Below, piece after piece: positions 10,529-19,547 of a DNA stretch of 64,000 bases. Origin of the DNA: Rathayibacter sp. VKM Ac-2754. GTDB lineage: Bacteria; Actinomycetota; Actinomycetes; Actinomycetales; Microbacteriaceae. The notes under the pieces were generated by a model, which had not been told where the DNA came from, did not search any database, and was given only the letters and a program-made list of their open reading frames with translations. Each line of letters starts with the position of its first letter. Position 1 is the first letter of the stretch. Location: the NCBI RefSeq assembly GCF_009807095.1, contig NZ_WUCC01000003.1:372001-436000 (forward strand). The letters run 5' to 3'. The translations under genes were made by a program, and so were the position numbers.

Positions 10529-11563
10529 TCAGTGGCGCGGGGGGCCGGAGGAGTCGCGGACCCGGAGGATCGGCGTCCGCTCGAAGTGAACCGCCTCCGT
10601 CCGACCGTCGAGTCGCTCGAGCAGCAGGCGCACGGCCCGATCGCCGAGCTCCTCGCCGTACTGGTCGACGGTCGTCAGCGAGATGCCGGGGTGGCCGGCG
10701 ACCTCGATGTCGTCGTAGCCGACGATCGCCAGGTCGGCGGAGGTGAGCCCCGCGTCGTCGCGCGCCCAGAGGGCGTCGAGGGCGAGGGAGTCGTTGCCGG
10801 CGAAGAGCGCGGTCGGGCGGTCGGGCGAGAGGAAGACCTCGAGCGAGCGGGCCCGCGCGTTCTCGACGACGGGGTCGAGGTGCAGCACCTGCACCTGGTC
10901 GGCGAGGCCGGCCTCGTGCATCCGGTGCTCGTAGCGCACGAGTCGGACGGAGTGCGGGGCGCCGGCCACCCGTCCGGTGATCTGCTCGCTGACGGTGAGG
11001 TGCGCGATGCGGCGGTGGCCGAGCGCGAAGAGGTGATCCATCACGGCGTCGGTGCCCGAGACGTCGTCGTTGGTCACCGTGTCGTATCCGGTCGAGTCGT
11101 CGTGCCGGCCGAGCATCACGATCGGCGTGCGGCGCGCGAGACGCTCGAGCCAGGCCGGCTCGACCATCGGCGAGACGGCGATCAGGCCGTCGACCTGCCG
11201 GTCGACGAGCGCCTCGATGGCACGGAAGCCCTCGCCCGAATCGCTCTGCGCCGGCGCGACGATGAGCTGGTAGCGGCTGCCCTCGAGCGCGGCGCTGGCT
11301 CCGGTGACGATGCGGTTGAAGAAGGCGTTGCCCAGGTGCGGGACCTCGACGCCGATGGTGAAGCTCGAGCCGCGCATCGCCCTCGCGGCGACGCTGGGTC
11401 GGTAGTCGAGCTCGTCGATCGCCGCGGTGACGCGCTCGCGCATCGACGGGCTGACTCCGTAGGCGTTGCGGATCACCTTCGAGACAGCGGCGCGCGAGAC
11501 GCCTGCGCGCTGGGCGACGTCCTGGATCGTCGCGTGACGGTTGATGCTGTCGATCGAGCTCAT
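10529..11563 (-). CDS. LacI-family repressor of the rhamnoside locus
   Basis: 344 residues from ATG 11563, preceded by a GGGGAGG-type ribosome-binding site; a longer frame to 11674 runs through the promoter. The N-terminus is a LacI helix-turn-helix, ATIQDVAQRAGVSRAAVSKVI (about residues 11-31), with hinge residues YRPSVAARAMRG. The periplasmic-binding-protein-like effector domain includes DGLIAVSPM, TNDDVSGTDAVMDHL, ALFAGNDSLALDAL and VGYDDIEVAGHPGISLTTVDQ. It forms an operon with the rhamnosidase and diverges from the importer. Two LacI-type palindromes lie in the shared promoter. The inducer is probably rhamnose or a rhamnoside. Confidence 0.92.
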   Translation of the reverse strand: MSSIDSINRHATIQDVAQRAGVSRAAVSKVIRNAYGVSPSMRERVTAAIDELDYRPSVAARAMRGSSFTIGVEVPHLGNAFFNRIVTGASAALEGSRYQLIVAPAQSDSGEGFRAIEALVDRQVDGLIAVSPMVEPAWLERLARRTPIVMLGRHDDSTGYDTVTNDDVSGTDAVMDHLFALGHRRIAHLTVSEQITGRVAGAPHSVRLVRYEHRMHEAGLADQVQVLHLDPVVENARARSLEVFLSPDRPTALFAGNDSLALDALWARDDAGLTSADLAIVGYDDIEVAGHPGISLTTVDQYGEELGDRAVRLLLERLDGRTEAVHFERTPILRVRDSSGPPRH

Positions 11564-11661
11564 CACGGCCTCCCCTGGGCCTTCGCGGACGATTCCTCCC
11601 GGAACCGCGCCTGGTCGAACGTGCCTGATCGCGGGTCGTCGACCGACGCCGCGAACGCCAC

Positions 11662-11673
11662 TGTAACGGTTCA
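11662..11673. promoter_or_regulatory. LacI-type operator 1
   Basis: TGTAACGGTTCA, an imperfect palindrome centred on CG that matches the general LacI-family pattern TGNAACGNTTCA. It lies about 100 bases upstream of the lacI start and 170 bases upstream of the binding-protein start. Confidence 0.6.
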
Positions 11674-11717
11674 CGCACGATCATGTAGATCGGTCCACGA
11701 TTTCCCGTAGATCGATT

Positions 11718-11729
11718 GACACGTTTCAC
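11718..11729. promoter_or_regulatory. LacI-type operator 2
   Basis: TGACACGTTTCA, a second CG-centred near-palindrome 56 bases from operator 1 (centre to centre), on the importer side of the divergent promoter. Paired sites allow looping or joint repression of both transcripts. Confidence 0.65.
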
Positions 11730-11842
11730 GGCAGCGACGTATGTTCTCCCTGCGCCGCTTCTCGGGCCGTCGTCGAACGGTGGGGAACGGCGCCTCGGGC
11801 ACCCCCGCAACAGTGACGTTGTCGATACATGGAGGTATTTGG

Positions 11843-13162
11843 ATGTCGTTCCGACAGAACCGGCGAGCACGGCTCGCCCTCGGCGCAGGAGGAGCGGCTC
11901 TCGCTCTCGCGCTCACCGGCTGCAGCACGGGCGGTGGCGGCGATTCCGCCGACGGCGCCACGCTCAGCGTGCTCATCGACAACCAGACGGCGACCGTCGA
12001 GCTCTGGGATGCGCTCAAGGCGGCGTTCGAGGAGGAGAACCCCGACATCACCCTCGACATCGAGACCCGCCCTCAGGGCAGCGAGGGCGACAACCTCATC
12101 AAGACGCGCCTCGCGACCGGCGAGATGAACGACGTCTTCGCCTACAACTCGGGCTCGCTCTTCCAGGCGCTCAACCCCGACCAGAACCTCGCTCCCCTCT
12201 CGGACGAGGCCTGGGTCGACTCGCTCGACGAGGGCTTCCGCACGGTCGTCTCGACCGACTCCGACCTCTACGGCATCCCGCTGGGCCAGGCGATGGGCGG
12301 TGCCGTGCTGTACAACAAGGACGTCTACAGCTCGCTCGGCCTCACGGTGCCGAAGACCTGGGACGAGTTCATCGCGAACAGCGAGGCGATCAAGGCCGCC
12401 GGCGACGTCGCGCCGATCATCCAGACCTACGGCGACACCTGGACCTCGCAGCTCTTCGTGCTCGGCGACTTCGCGAACGTCCTCGCGGAGGACCCCGAGT
12501 GGGCGACCGACTACACGGCGAACAAGGCCAAGTACGTCGACGAGCCGGCCCTCGCGGGCTTCGAGCACCTGCAGCAGGTCGCGGAGTCGGGTCTCACCAA
12601 CGAGGACTACGCGTCGGCCACCTACGACGACGGCGTCCGGATGGTCGCGACCGGCGAGGGCGCTCAGTACCCGATGCTGACCTTCGCGGCCGGCCCGCTG
12701 ATCCAGAACTACCCCGACTCGCTCGACAAGGTCGGCCTCTTCCCGCTGCCGGGCGAGTCCGCCGACTCGAACCCGCTGACGGTCTGGCAGCCCAACGCGG
12801 TCTACGTGCCCAAGTCGACCGAGGGCGCGAAGCTCGAGAGCGCGAAGAAGCTGATGGCGTTCCTCGTCACTCCCGAGAGCTGCGACATCCAGAGCGAGGT
12901 CGCGGCGCCCCAGGGGCCGTTCGTGGTCGACGGCTGCACCCTGCCGGACGACGTGCCCGCGCTGGTGTCGGACATGCAGCCCTACTTCGACGCCGACAAC
13001 ACGGGCCTCGCGCTCGAGTTCCTCTCGCCGATCAAGGGTCCGGCGCTCGAGCAGATCACGGTCGCCGTGGGCTCGGGCATCACCCCGGCCGCCGAGGGCG
13101 CCCAGCAGTACGACGACGACGTGACCAAGCAGGCCCAGCAGCTCGGCCTCGACGGCTGGTGA
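11843..13162 (+). CDS. Sugar ABC transporter substrate-binding lipoprotein (carbohydrate uptake family 1)
   Basis: 439 residues from ATG 11843; GGAGG at 11831-11835 sits seven bases upstream and decides this start over the in-frame 11741. Arg-rich signal peptide with lipobox LTGC, then a Gly-Ser linker. The mature protein has sugar-binding family landmarks: LSVLIDNQTATVELWDALKAAFEEENPDI, KTRLATGEMNDVFAYNSGS, YGIPLGQAMGGAVLYNKDVY, and PKTWDEFIANSEAI. It is the receptor of the importer formed with the two downstream permeases and is probably specific for a rhamnose-containing oligosaccharide, given the neighbouring GH78 enzyme. No ATPase gene is present; such systems usually share an MsiK-type ATPase encoded elsewhere. 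Confidence 0.92.
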   Translation: MSFRQNRRARLALGAGGAALALALTGCSTGGGGDSADGATLSVLIDNQTATVELWDALKAAFEEENPDITLDIETRPQGSEGDNLIKTRLATGEMNDVFAYNSGSLFQALNPDQNLAPLSDEAWVDSLDEGFRTVVSTDSDLYGIPLGQAMGGAVLYNKDVYSSLGLTVPKTWDEFIANSEAIKAAGDVAPIIQTYGDTWTSQLFVLGDFANVLAEDPEWATDYTANKAKYVDEPALAGFEHLQQVAESGLTNEDYASATYDDGVRMVATGEGAQYPMLTFAAGPLIQNYPDSLDKVGLFPLPGESADSNPLTVWQPNAVYVPKSTEGAKLESAKKLMAFLVTPESCDIQSEVAAPQGPFVVDGCTLPDDVPALVSDMQPYFDADNTGLALEFLSPIKGPALEQITVAVGSGITPAAEGAQQYDDDVTKQAQQLGLDGW

Positions 13163-13169
13163 CCGACGC

Positions 13170-13213
13170 CGGTGCGGCGGGCGACGGAGGCGACTCCGCG
13201 GCCCGCCGCACCG
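13170..13213 (+). promoter_or_regulatory. Intercistronic stem-loop between binding-protein and permease genes
   Basis: GGTGCGGCGGGC (13171-13182) pairs perfectly with GCCCGCCGCACC (13201-13212), and C13170/G13213 add one pair. The 18-base loop holds a small GGAG/CTCC stem. There is no T-run after it. Such hairpins protect the upstream mRNA and reduce read-through, which gives more receptor than permease. Confidence 0.65.
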
Positions 13214-13260
13214 CCGGGGCGCCGCCCCTCCCCCCTCGCTTCCCGATCGACGGAGATCAC

Positions 13261-14184
13261 ATGACGACACTCACGGAGGAGCGCCCCGCGCCCACCCGCA
13301 CCGCGGAACCGCCGAAGCGGCGCCGGGCCATGAAGAGCCCGTACCCGACCTGGTTCTACCTCCCCGCAGGCGTCTTCTACGTGGTGCTCTTCCTCGTTCC
13401 GACCGTCGCCTCGCTCTACTTCTCGCTCACCCGCTGGACGCTGTTCGACTCGACCTTCATCGGCTTCGACAACTTCGTCGCCTTCTTCCAGGACCCGGCG
13501 CTCTCGACCGGCTTCGTCAACACCTTCATCTACGCGCTGATCACCTCGGGCCTCAAGATCGTGCTCGGGATGGCCCTGGGGCTCCTCCTGAGCTCGCAGA
13601 TCATCGGCCGCGGATTCCTCCGCAGCGTCGTCTTCTTCCCCGTGCTGGTGTCGACGATCGGCATCGGCATCACCTTCAAGGTGCTGCTGGACCCCTTCGA
13701 CGGGATCGTCAACCAGGGACTCGCCGCCATCGGCGTCGCGGGGCCCGGCTGGCTGACGGACCCGCAGTGGGCGCTGTTCTCGGTCGCCCTGGTCGACGTC
13801 TGGAAGGGCGTCGGGCTGGCGACCCTCATCTACATCGCGGGCATCGTCGCGATCCCGCAGGACTACTTCGAGGCCGCCCGCGTCGACGGCGCCGGCGCCT
13901 GGCACAACTTCCGGCACATCACCCTGCCGCTGCTGCGCCCCGCCACCGTGACCGTGGTCCTCCTCTCCCTCATCGGCGGTCTGCGCTCGTTCGACCTGAT
14001 CTGGGCGATGACGAAGGGCGGGCCGGGCTTCACGAGCGACGTGGTCGCCTCCGTCATCTACAAGCAGTACCAGGCGGGCTTCTACGGTCTCTCGACCGCG
14101 GGCAACGTCATCCTCTTCCTCGTCGTGGCGGCGATCATCTTCCCGCTGTCGGCCTGGCTCAACCGGAAGGACAACGAGCAGTGA
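13261..14184 (+). CDS. Sugar ABC transporter permease (MalF-like)
   Basis: 307 residues with six predicted membrane helices; ATG 13261 has CGGAG seven to eight bases upstream. An N-terminal basic stretch (PPKRRRAMKSPYP) precedes helix 1. The cytoplasmic EAA loop that docks the ATPase is visible as YFEAARVDGAGAWHNFRHITLPLLRP (about residues 201-226). It is the first of two permeases, overlaps the next gene by four bases, and follows the binding protein after a stem-loop. Confidence 0.9.
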   Translation: MTTLTEERPAPTRTAEPPKRRRAMKSPYPTWFYLPAGVFYVVLFLVPTVASLYFSLTRWTLFDSTFIGFDNFVAFFQDPALSTGFVNTFIYALITSGLKIVLGMALGLLLSSQIIGRGFLRSVVFFPVLVSTIGIGITFKVLLDPFDGIVNQGLAAIGVAGPGWLTDPQWALFSVALVDVWKGVGLATLIYIAGIVAIPQDYFEAARVDGAGAWHNFRHITLPLLRPATVTVVLLSLIGGLRSFDLIWAMTKGGPGFTSDVVASVIYKQYQAGFYGLSTAGNVILFLVVAAIIFPLSAWLNRKDNEQ

Positions 14185-15104
14185 CCACCACCCCGCTCAC
14201 CCCGTCCCCGCTCGCGAAGGCGCCGCTCGACGTCGATCCGCTCCGCGCCAAGGTGAAGCAGCGCGGTGTCGGCCGCGGCTCGCGCGCCTGGCGGTACGGA
14301 GGCGGTATCGCCGCGATCGTGCTGTCGGTCATCGTCTTCATCGTCCCCTTCGCCTTCATCGTGCTCACCGCGTCGAAGACGCAGCAGGAGTCGTCGCTGC
14401 TCGGCTTCACCTTCCCCACCCAGTGGCAGTTCTTCGAGAACCTGCAGGCCGTGATCGAGGCGCGCGACTTCCTCCTGCTGCGCGCCTTCGTGAACAGCGC
14501 GGTCCTGACGATCGTCTCGGTGACGGTGATGGTGGTGCTCGCCGCGATGGTCGGCTACGTGCTGCAGCGCCGCCGGTCGAAGTGGAACCCGCTCGTCAAC
14601 GGCTTCGTCCTCGCCGGCCTGATCATCCCGCCGGCCGTGGTGCCGACGATCTGGGTGCTGCAGGGCCTCGAGCTCTTCAAGACCCTCCCCGGCCTCATCG
14701 CGGTGCACGTCGCGTTCGGCCTGTCGTTCTGCATCCTCCTGTTCCGCGCCTTCGTCTCGACGATCCCGCGCGAGCTCGACGAGGCCGCCGTGATCGACGG
14801 GGCCGGCCCGTTCCGCCTCTTCTTCACCGTGGTGCTGCCGCTGCTGAAGCCCGTGATCGTCACCGTGATCGTGGTGCAGGCCGTCGCGGTGTTCAACGAC
14901 TTCACCTACGCGCTGTACTTCCTCCCCGGGGACGACAACGCCACTGTGCAGCTGACGCTCTACAACTTCTCGTCGCAGTCGCAGTCGTCGTGGAACCTCC
15001 TCTTCATGGACGTGCTGCTCATCACGATCCCGCCGCTGGTGATGTACATCTTCTTCAACCGCCAGATCGTGGCCGGCATGACGTCCGGAGCGGTGAAGGG
15101 CTGA
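14181..15104 (+). CDS. Sugar ABC transporter permease (MalG-like)
   Basis: 307 residues from GTG 14181, which overlaps the TGA of the first permease (GTGA). Six membrane helices; the EAA loop reads ELDEAAVIDGAGPFRLFFTVVLPLLKP. It pairs with the upstream permease as the heterodimeric membrane channel of the rhamnoside importer and is the last gene of the operon. Confidence 0.9.
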   Translation: MTTTPLTPSPLAKAPLDVDPLRAKVKQRGVGRGSRAWRYGGGIAAIVLSVIVFIVPFAFIVLTASKTQQESSLLGFTFPTQWQFFENLQAVIEARDFLLLRAFVNSAVLTIVSVTVMVVLAAMVGYVLQRRRSKWNPLVNGFVLAGLIIPPAVVPTIWVLQGLELFKTLPGLIAVHVAFGLSFCILLFRAFVSTIPRELDEAAVIDGAGPFRLFFTVVLPLLKPVIVTVIVVQAVAVFNDFTYALYFLPGDDNATVQLTLYNFSSQSQSSWNLLFMDVLLITIPPLVMYIFFNRQIVAGMTSGAVKG

Positions 15105-15131
15105 GGCCGCTCTCCTCTCGTCGATCGGGTC

Positions 15132-15530
15132 TCAGCCGCCCTCTCCGGGACGCTCGGTCCACCGCGCCGCCTCGGCGGGCGGATCGGTCCGCGGAAGATC
15201 GGCGGGACCGATCAGACGTCGGAGCCACGCGGGGCGGCGGGACCGGGTGAGGGCCCTCCGCCACCGCGCATCGGTCAGCGCCTCCTGCGCGGGGTCGAGG
15301 AGGCGCCGGCCGCCTCCCTCCCACACCTCGATGCGCACGAGCGGCGGATGCGACCGGTGCAGGTGCCGCGCGGGCTCGCGCTCGGGGTGGGCGTGCCCGA
15401 CGCGGGTCCGCAGCTGCTGCTCGAGCTGCTCCGGGTCGGCCGCCGACCAGGTGCTGACGCCCACACCGCCGTCGGGCAGCGGGAAGCGCTCGGTGACCCG
15501 CAGCGGGAGCTCGTCGAGGGAGGGGGACAT
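15132..15530 (-). CDS. Hypothetical protein, 132 residues
   Basis: A hydrophilic protein starting at ATG 15530 with GGGGGA eight bases upstream on its strand. It contains LPLRVTERFPLPDGGVGVSTW and VRIEVWEGGGRRLLDP, then a basic region (ARWRRALTRSRRPAWLRRLIG). No family recognised. It is convergent with the importer operon and lies downstream of the surface-protein gene and its terminator. Confidence 0.55.
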   Translation of the reverse strand: MSPSLDELPLRVTERFPLPDGGVGVSTWSAADPEQLEQQLRTRVGHAHPEREPARHLHRSHPPLVRIEVWEGGGRRLLDPAQEALTDARWRRALTRSRRPAWLRRLIGPADLPRTDPPAEAARWTERPGEGG

Positions 15531-15578
15531 CGTTCGGCCTTCCGGAGTCGGCGCCCCGCAGGACGCGTCGGGTGAGGT

Positions 15579-15609
15579 GGGAGGGGGCTCCCGCGCGGAG
15601 CCCCCTCCC
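15579..15609 (-). terminator. Strong stem-loop after the surface-protein gene
   Basis: GGGAGGGGGCTC (15579-15590) and GAGCCCCCTCCC (15598-15609) form a perfect 12-bp stem with loop CCGCGCG, 25 bases beyond the stop of the minus-strand surface protein. Confidence 0.75.
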
Positions 15610-15633
15610 TTATCTGTGCTCAGCGCTGACTGA

Positions 15634-18516
15634 TCAGTGCTGGACGCGCAGTGCGCGCATCCGGCGGAGGCCGAGCAGACCGCCGCCCGTCAGCAGCAGC
15701 AGCGCCCCGCCCGCGGCCAGCGGACCGGCCGCCGCTCCCGTGGAGGCGAGGACGGTCGGCACGAGTCCGATCGCCGGCACGACGACCTGCGCGCACGACG
15801 CGGACGCCTCGTCGGAGCAGGGGCTGCGGACGAGGGTCGGCTCGAAGCCGGCCGGCAGGTCGTCGATCCTCGCCCGGTTGGTGACGGTCCAGGCGTCGAC
15901 CCCGTCGGCGACGACGCCCGTCACCGTGAAGGTCGCCGAGGCCCCGGGGGCCAGATCCAGCCCCTCCACCGACAGGTCGGCGGAGGCGGGCCCGCCGTCG
16001 CGCGAGATCGTCACGTAGGACAGGTGCGCGAGCGTCGGCACGTCGGTGAGCGTCACGCCCTCGGCCGGACGGTCGCCGATGTTCGAGACCTCGATCGTGA
16101 AGCCCGCCCTGCCGCCGTGGGCGACCGACTCGTGGAGGGCGGTCTTCTCGATCTCGAGCCTGCCGCCGACCGGCGGCACGGGGATCTCGGCGCACGAGGA
16201 CGCGGCGTCGTCGGCGCAGGGGTTCTGCACCGTCGGCGGATCGAATCCGTCGGGCTGGCGGGAGATGGTCGCGCGGTTGGGGATCGTCACCGCGTCGTAG
16301 CCGTCGGCGACCCGACCGGTCACGTGCAGCGCGATCTGACCGCCCGCCGGGATCCGCAGGCCCGTGACGGGCTCAGACACCGACTGGACGCCGCCCCGGC
16401 CGTCCTCGATCGTCACGTCGGAGATGTGCTCGAGCACCGGCACATCGGTGACGCTGACATCGGTCGCCTCGACGGTGCCCGAGTTGCCCACGACGACGTC
16501 GAAGCCGGCCTGCCCGCCGTGCTCGACCGAGGGCTGCGAGGCCGTCTTCTGCAGCCACAGCCGGCCCTCGCCGACCGTGTGCGGCACGGTCGCGCAGGGG
16601 TTCGCATCGGTCCCGGTCCCCGAGTCGGAGGGGACGAACGGCGCTCCCGCGACGCACGCGGTGTTGACGAGAGAGCCGTCACCTCCCGCGCGGACGACGA
16701 CGTCGAAGGCGAGCTCGGCGACCGTCCCGACCGGGAGGGTGCCCGCAGCCCAGGCGATCCGCCCCGTGGCCGGATCGATCGAGGCCGTGCCGTGCGAGGT
16801 GCGGATCGACTCCGCGTCGAGATCGGCGTCGTCGAGCACCCCCTCGTCGAGGTAGTCGACGACCGCGGCGTCGGCGTGGTCGCCGGAGCCGTCCGAGGTG
16901 AGCGTCACCCGGTAGGGCACCCGCGCGCCCGGCAGCAGCGGCGCGTCGGAGGCGACGGTCGAGCTCTTCGCGAGGGTGAGGTGCGGAGCGAGGCCGTCGA
17001 GACCCGCGGTCGCGGTAGCCGAGTCGGACCCGAACGTGTAGTCGTCGATCGCCCGCAGGTCGCCGTACGACCCGTGCACCGAGTCGTTCGCGTTCGGGGT
17101 GCGCCCCTCGCCGGAGTCGTCCGCCTCCCAGCGGTGCACCCCCGCGCTCGACTCCGTGCCGTCCTGGGCCGACAGCGCCTCGGCCGTCGTCGAGTAGCGC
17201 TCGGCGTTCGAGGAGGAGAGGAGGGAGTCGTCCCAGTGGATCGCGGACGGGCTGGTGCCGCCTCCCGTCGACCGCACGATCGCGATGCCGCCCGACGACG
17301 TCTCGGCGTCGACGCGGGTGAAGTGGAACTCGTTGGTCCGGCCGATCGACGCGCGGAACCCGACGTCGGGATCACCGGTGTCGACCGCGGCGCCCTGCGC
17401 GTCGAGACCGTCCCAGTCGACCGAGAACGGGCCGGGCTCGGCGACGATCTCGGTGAGGTGCACGTCGCGCGCTCCCCGGTGGTCGCCGTCGCCGTCGGCG
17501 TCGATGTCGACCGTCACCGTCCCCGGCTGGGTGCCGAGCGTGCCGGTGAGCGATCCCGCGTTCGACGCGGATCCCGCCCGTCGGTAGGCCAGCCCCTCGA
17601 TCGTCGGCGCCCGGTAGTCGGGCGCGATCGAGGGAGGGAGGTCATCGGACGGCGGATCGAGGAAGAGCTTGTAGGTCTGCAGACCCTCGATGCCGGAGCG
17701 CCCGGAGGCCTGCACGTACTGCGCCCCGACTCCGCCCGCCTCGCTCGACTGCGGCATCGGGACCGAGAGGTAGGACGGATCGGAGGACCCGACCCGCACG
17801 TTGCCCTTGTTCGTCGCCTGGAGCGTCGACGCGACTCCGTCGTAGCCGCGCAGCGTCATGTCGTACCGGGCACCCGTCTCGGTGACGGCGTACAGAGTGA
17901 AAGACGCACTCCGCTCCCCCGGACCGGCGTAGCCGGCCCTCGCTCCCGACTGGATCGCGTAGGACTCGGACCAGACGCGGCCCGCGAGCGCATCGCCGCC
18001 CGCGTCGGCGACCCCGATGCTCCACAGCAGGTTGACCGGTGCGGTCACGTCGTCGTCGGTCACGCTGACGCGGAAGACCCCCGTCTCGGCCGCGACGAAC
18101 GAGCCTCCCGCCGCCTCGGTCGGCGGAGCACCCGGCGCGAACGCCTGCGCGTCGAGGACCGAGCCGTCGGGCGCCGTGATCGCCGCGGTGCCGCCTCCGC
18201 TCTCGCCCTCCGCCGACCCCGAGCCGCCCTTCAGCGGATGGAGGTCGACGCGGAGCGTCTCGCCCTTCTGCACCCACGCCGACACGGTCGTCACGCCGTC
18301 GTTCGTCGCCCCGCCGTGCAGGAGCGTGTTCTCGATCGTCGTGCGCGGTGCGTCCGCCGCCGCGGCGGGCATCGCCGCCACCCCACCGCCGACCGCTGCG
18401 CCGCCGAGCAGTCCGCCGACGAGCGCGCAGCCCGCCGTCGTGCCCGCGAACGCGCGGACGGCTCGCGCCCGCCGCCTTCGACGGCCAGCCGGCCCCGACC
18501 GTTCCGTTCGACTCAT
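15634..18516 (-). CDS. Large cell-wall-anchored protein with DUF11-like repeats and LASTG sorting signal
   Basis: 960 residues from ATG 18516, which has AGGAGAGGA upstream; an ATG 12 codons earlier lacks this. The N-terminus is a long basic signal peptide ending near AAMPAAAADA. The first half is a beta-rich region with TLRVDLHPLKGGSGSAEGE and a calcium-like DIDADGDGDHRGARDV loop. The second half holds three DUF11/conserved-repeat units: one from about 508 (LTLAKSSTVASDAPLLPGARV) and two close copies beginning LQKTASQPSVEHGGQAGFDV and IEKTALHESVAHGGRAGFTI, each ending NRA-I and a Cys pair. The C-terminus is LASTG (from about 923), a hydrophobic helix and RRMRALR, the layout of a class E sortase substrate. 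It is exported and covalently attached to the wall; an adhesive or structural role is inferred. Confidence 0.85.
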   Translation of the reverse strand: MSRTERSGPAGRRRRRARAVRAFAGTTAGCALVGGLLGGAAVGGGVAAMPAAAADAPRTTIENTLLHGGATNDGVTTVSAWVQKGETLRVDLHPLKGGSGSAEGESGGGTAAITAPDGSVLDAQAFAPGAPPTEAAGGSFVAAETGVFRVSVTDDDVTAPVNLLWSIGVADAGGDALAGRVWSESYAIQSGARAGYAGPGERSASFTLYAVTETGARYDMTLRGYDGVASTLQATNKGNVRVGSSDPSYLSVPMPQSSEAGGVGAQYVQASGRSGIEGLQTYKLFLDPPSDDLPPSIAPDYRAPTIEGLAYRRAGSASNAGSLTGTLGTQPGTVTVDIDADGDGDHRGARDVHLTEIVAEPGPFSVDWDGLDAQGAAVDTGDPDVGFRASIGRTNEFHFTRVDAETSSGGIAIVRSTGGGTSPSAIHWDDSLLSSSNAERYSTTAEALSAQDGTESSAGVHRWEADDSGEGRTPNANDSVHGSYGDLRAIDDYTFGSDSATATAGLDGLAPHLTLAKSSTVASDAPLLPGARVPYRVTLTSDGSGDHADAAVVDYLDEGVLDDADLDAESIRTSHGTASIDPATGRIAWAAGTLPVGTVAELAFDVVVRAGGDGSLVNTACVAGAPFVPSDSGTGTDANPCATVPHTVGEGRLWLQKTASQPSVEHGGQAGFDVVVGNSGTVEATDVSVTDVPVLEHISDVTIEDGRGGVQSVSEPVTGLRIPAGGQIALHVTGRVADGYDAVTIPNRATISRQPDGFDPPTVQNPCADDAASSCAEIPVPPVGGRLEIEKTALHESVAHGGRAGFTIEVSNIGDRPAEGVTLTDVPTLAHLSYVTISRDGGPASADLSVEGLDLAPGASATFTVTGVVADGVDAWTVTNRARIDDLPAGFEPTLVRSPCSDEASASCAQVVVPAIGLVPTVLASTGAAAGPLAAGGALLLLTGGGLLGLRRMRALRVQH

Positions 18517-18682
18517 CCGATGTCCTCTCCTCAGCCGCTCGGTGCTCGGCACCGGCGACGGTTCACGTCAGCCCCGTGCCAGGAGAGTAATGCTCACTTT
18601 CGTGTGGCCGCAGGCGCGATGTCCGATCTGTGGACAACGGGCGGCGGCGCCGGATGGTGTGGAGAGTGCGAGCGGAGGAGCC

Positions 18683-18880
18683 CTACTTGTAGACGGCCCA
18701 GACGGACTGGTCGAGGAGGCGCGTCTCGCCGTCGGCGCTGACCTCCCAGCCCTCGGGGGTGGTGCGCAGGTAGCGGCCGCGCAGGATCTCGGGGAACCAG
18801 CGGTCGCGGGTGCGGACCCAGCGGATGAAGTTGGCCGGACGACCGGCGTTCAGGGTCTGGCTGCTGCCGGATTCACTCAT
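18683..18880 (-). CDS. Small hypothetical protein, 65 residues
   Basis: Short hydrophilic protein (MSESGSSQTLNAGRPANF) with FIRWVRTRDRWFPEILRGRYLR and a C-terminal LLDQSVWAVYK. Aromatic and basic residues suggest a compact folded domain. Codon use has the GC-rich third positions of neighbouring genes. Family unknown. Confidence 0.55.
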   Translation of the reverse strand: MSESGSSQTLNAGRPANFIRWVRTRDRWFPEILRGRYLRTTPEGWEVSADGETRLLDQSVWAVYK

Positions 18881-19002
18881 GCGACCAGTCTCACGTGCTC
18901 GCGGATATGGGCTCGGGGCATTGACTTCCCAGGAAGACGGGGCAGTCGTTCACAGTCGCCGCACATATCGCTGAGTATCGTTCGCAGAAACAGGAGGTCA
19001 TC

Positions 19003-19542
19003 ATGAACAGCTCGTCATCGACCGGTGCTTTCGGCTCCGGCAACCCCATCGAGGGCATCTGGCAGGCCATGGAGCAGGTGCGCTCCAGCTTCGAGAAGCG
19101 CAGCGGCACTCGCGTCGGCCGCGGCGACGTCCGCGCGGCGGTGCTCGCCCTCCTCGCCGAGCAGCCCATGCACGGCTACCAGATCATCCACGAGATCGAG
19201 GAGCGCAGCTCGGGCAGCTGGAAGCCGAGCCCCGGCTCCGTCTACCCCACCCTGCAGCTGCTCGCCGACGAGGGACTCATCTCGGCGGACGAGTCGAACG
19301 GCCGCAAGACCTACTCGCTCACCGAGGCGGGTCGCGCCCAGGTCGCCGCCTCCGGCACCTCCGCTCCCTTCGCGGGTGAGCCCGAGCCCGTCGACTTCGG
19401 CGCCCTGCCGAAGGCCGGCGTCGAGCTCGCGCAGGCCGCCGCGCAGGTCGGCCGATCGGGCACCCCGGATCAGATCCGGAAGGCCATCACGGAACTCGAG
19501 GACTCGCGCCGCAGGCTGTACGCGATCCTCGCGCAGGACTGA
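19003..19542 (+). CDS. PadR-family transcriptional regulator
   Basis: 179 residues; AGGAGG lies six bases before ATG 19003. The winged helix-turn-helix is typical PadR: DVRAAVLALLAEQPMHGYQIIHEIEERS (about residues 45-72), then GSVYPTLQLLADEGLISADESNGRKTYSLTEAGR. The C-terminal helix for dimerisation ends in ELEDSRRRLYAILAQD. The ABC1-kinase gene starts five bases after its stop, so the regulator and kinase are one transcript. Confidence 0.9.
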   Translation: MNSSSSTGAFGSGNPIEGIWQAMEQVRSSFEKRSGTRVGRGDVRAAVLALLAEQPMHGYQIIHEIEERSSGSWKPSPGSVYPTLQLLADEGLISADESNGRKTYSLTEAGRAQVAASGTSAPFAGEPEPVDFGALPKAGVELAQAAAQVGRSGTPDQIRKAITELEDSRRRLYAILAQD

Positions 19543-19547
19543 CCCGG

